Shown here: positions 61,809 through 64,000 of the stretch, piece after piece
Layout of the letters: each line of letters opens with the position of its first letter
Numbering within the stretch: position 1 is the first letter of the stretch
NCBI GenBank assembly: GCA_944548615.1
Contig: OX155979.1
Span: 12,143,766-12,207,765 of the forward strand
Direction: 5' to 3'
Source of the DNA: Micropterix aruncella
Taxonomy: Eukaryota > Arthropoda > Insecta > Lepidoptera > Micropterigidae
DNA length: 64,000 nt
Notes under the pieces: generated by a model
The model's input: only the letters and a program-made list of their open reading frames with translations
Databases searched by the model: none
What the model was told of the DNA's origin: nothing
Translations under genes and position numbers: made by a program

Positions 61809-62765
61809 CTGAACAAATTCGATAAAACTAAAACAAAAAAGTTTTTTAAAAAACCGTCAGTGCGAATTCGACTCGCGCACCGAGGGCTCCGTAGCACCAC
61901 AGGAGGAGTTTGCTTTTAAGCGGTTTCATACACCTGTCTAGACAATGCACTTTGGCAGCAGTTTATATGGGTTTTTTTATACAAATATTTATATAATATA
62001 TTAAATAACATTATACAAATATTTATATAATATATTATATAATATTAGACAAATATTTATATAATATATTATATGAGGGGTATAAAAGCAAAGGTGACTG
62101 TGTCCACAAAATGAAAAAAAAAAGTTGTCTATGCCATTTTGTTCAGCTTGTTTTTATCTTTACGAAAGTAAAGTAACTAACAAAAGTAACTACATCCCTT
62201 TAAAATCGACTAATAGAGCTTAATTATTCCTGCAGGAATACGTCGAATTGCCAATAATTCTACATACATAAGCAATGGTACAAATTATATGTAACTACAA
62301 TTTCAAACTAAAGTTATATGCGATTTAGGGTACCTACGGTCCGAATTGCGTTTGACTCTTACTGAACTGGTACTTGTAAACAGTCAAAAGTGTTGATTTT
62401 AGTCCGATAATGAATAAAACTGATGAATAGAAGAAAAGAATTGGTTTCGCATCACACAAGAAAAACGGGTGAAAGAAAAAAAAAATACAAAAGTGAAGTG
62501 ACCGCTCTGATCTGTAGAGTTGTTCCACGTGCATGAGTGCTTGACTTGAAACGAAATAGCGCTGTGCAACTAAGTTCAATAAAAGCGTCATGGTAAAGTA
62601 TTTAGTGACATCACATATTCGGACCGGGGGGCCTATTTTTTTTAATAGCATGTTAAATTTGTCTGTGGTCCATGAAAATCAAATAGATCGGTACTATAGA
62701 CAAATTCGGCAAGTTTAGTTTTTTAAGAATAGGCCTCTGGGATTTACTACGTTAACAGCCGTATG
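61809..62765. other. AT-rich stretch
   Basis: A short tandem (ATATTTATATAATATATTA-like, 61981-62070) and no gene. Confidence 0.45.
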
Positions 62766-63740
62766 TTGGTGTCAACTAGGTACAACGGGCGCATCCGTCA
62801 CTCCAGGCTGGTATTTTTTATTTATTTATTTATTTCATTGGAATTATCAAATTAACCATTTACAATAAGTATAATATTAAAACAAAAGGCAAAAACTTTC
62901 CTCTTTCATTCACTGGCTAGTGCTGCCCAACTGGGATATACTCGTTCGAGGGTAAGCAATTTATATTTTTACATTTAAAACGAGGGTCGATGAACCAACC
63001 ACACACAATAATAATAATAATAATTTAAAAAAAACATATATAATAATAATAAATATATATAATAATAAAAATTTAATAAAAAATACAATAGGTATTATAT
63101 AGGAAATAGAAATACTAAATACCTTAGAATACACATATACACACATATAAACACAATATATGTTAAGTCAACTTCAACTTATTCTACTACATCGATCATG
63201 GCAAGGATAGCTAAACGCTCTTCATGCAACAGTCATTTATTTATTTTACTTTTAAACAAATGACAATTATTATAAAGTCTTGCTGCTATGAAAGAGTAGT
63301 GTCGCTGTCCGAAAGTCGTCTTCATCCTAGGTACATTCAAATTATCACTCAGGAGTTGTCTAGTGGGATTCGTGTGCGTAATAATAAAAGATTTATAACG
63401 ATATGTTATTGTTCTTTCAGCCATGGGATGAACGTAGAAGACTTAGAGACAAGACAATCCACTGTCCGTCTCCGCCAACAGCCCGTCAGAGATCAACGCC
63501 TTACAGCGATGCACCGAGAAAGCCCCTCGCCCCCTAACTACCAGTGTTGGTAGGATATCTCCGTCTAGAGTTAATCTTCAGTATATCTCCGTCCTGCCGA
63601 CTGGTTATAGGTCCGAAGTCGCTTACAGCGGTAATTCAGTTTGAATTTATCGCGGACCTGCTGGGCGTCCTTTGCCCGTAGTGCCATACGGGATCGGATT
63701 GCTTAATGTCATTTCACGAGTGGCATGACAGCAGGTGGCA
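62766..63740 (-). mobile_element. Degenerate U copy interrupted by a LINE fragment (U9)
   Basis: GTGTCAACTAGGTACAACGG, then GCGCATCCGTCACTCCAGG, at 62771-62810 is an inverted U end. U sequence resumes at about 63428 (GATGAACGTAGAAGACTTAG through GGATCGGATTGCTTAATG). It is the most diverged U copy in the window. Confidence 0.6.
62813..63420 (-). pseudogene. LINE 3' fragment inside U9
   Basis: The minus-strand frame 63424-63233 reads TRQLLSDNLNVPRMKTTFGQ, then RHYSFIAARLYNN, a LINE C-terminal tail. An AT-rich 3' UTR with (TAA)n follows and ends in (AAAT)n at about 62818-62835. Confidence 0.65.
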
Positions 63741-64000
63741 CGCCAGGGGCGGATCTATATAAGGGCTTTTTGGGCTGCAGCCTGTAATGAATTAAATTCA
63801 TTACATTCCAAACTCGTCAAGTTTGAAATGCGCGCGAAATAAATATCAACGCGGAAATACGACATAAAAATAATCGTAGCGCCATCTAACGGATACGAGC
63901 TGAACTACTACGAAAGACGCGTAGTAAAAAAACGAAAATGAAAAAATTGTGATCGATGGAACATTAGAATCGCGTAAAAAAATGACGTAGCGGAAAATTA
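63741..64000. other. Window end, nothing recognised
   Basis: No feature seen. The palindromic GAATTAAATTC near 63790 is short. Confidence 0.4.

Noticed and set aside
1..64000. CRISPR arrays, bacterial operons, ribosomal RNA
   Set aside because: None seen. Tandem arrays present are minisatellites and microsatellites in insect DNA.

Overview
This is a window of insect nuclear DNA, dominated by decayed transposable elements around one large split gene. Evidence for an insect is a multi-exon gene of the yellow/major royal jelly protein family, short CCTAA runs matching the arthropod telomere motif, and insect-type Helitrons, non-LTR retrotransposons (LINEs), hAT and PIF/Harbinger elements. I cannot resolve the order. 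There is no sign of bacterial, plastid or mitochondrial DNA.

The main gene is a yellow-family gene on the minus strand. I find eight exons between 61808 and 19631. Splice phases agree at every junction, and together the exons give about 388 residues of conserved yellow domain. The signal-peptide exon and the last exon were not found. Its introns of up to about 13 kb are packed with mobile elements. Two intronless C2H2 zinc-finger genes lie inside these introns on the opposite strand: 39006-39896 with 7 fingers and 49734-50957 with 11 fingers. Two broken relatives lie nearby, a finger scrap at 42868 and an N-terminal pseudogene at 47385-47985. The same 410-bp inverted-repeat element has inserted separately just upstream of both intact zinc-finger genes. 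A second host gene may begin at 5460 on the minus strand, with a GC-rich first exon.

Regions: 1-3.7 kb holds a hAT scrap, an RNase H-bearing LINE (family A) and a dispersed repeat, here called U, inserted in another LINE A copy. 3.7-7.8 kb is mostly unrecognised, with a three-unit tandem repeat and the candidate first exon. 7.8-15.2 kb has two hAT elements with 8-bp target duplications, LINE B, a rearranged U copy and other LINE fragments. 15.2-26 kb has a Helitron, a Harbinger relic, inverted-repeat MITEs, LINE pieces and yellow exons 7-8. 26-34 kb has three Helitrons, one with helicase remnants, a LINE, and a U/LINE composite. 34-45 kb has a solo LTR, yellow exons 4-6, RTE-like and R1-like LINE wreckage, ZNF1, a second solo LTR and a U copy. 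45-53 kb has a Helitron, zinc-finger pseudogenes, a 42-bp-arm palindrome, ZNF2 and a 1.4-kb inverted-repeat transposon. 53-64 kb has two more LINE B copies (one nested in a MITE), yellow exons 1-3, a third solo LTR and a U cluster.

The most unusual item is the U family. It has at least nine copies, is about 620-690 bp when simple, is often inverted on itself, and is flanked by 10-15-bp direct repeats as retroposons are, but it has no poly(A) or recognisable coding capacity.
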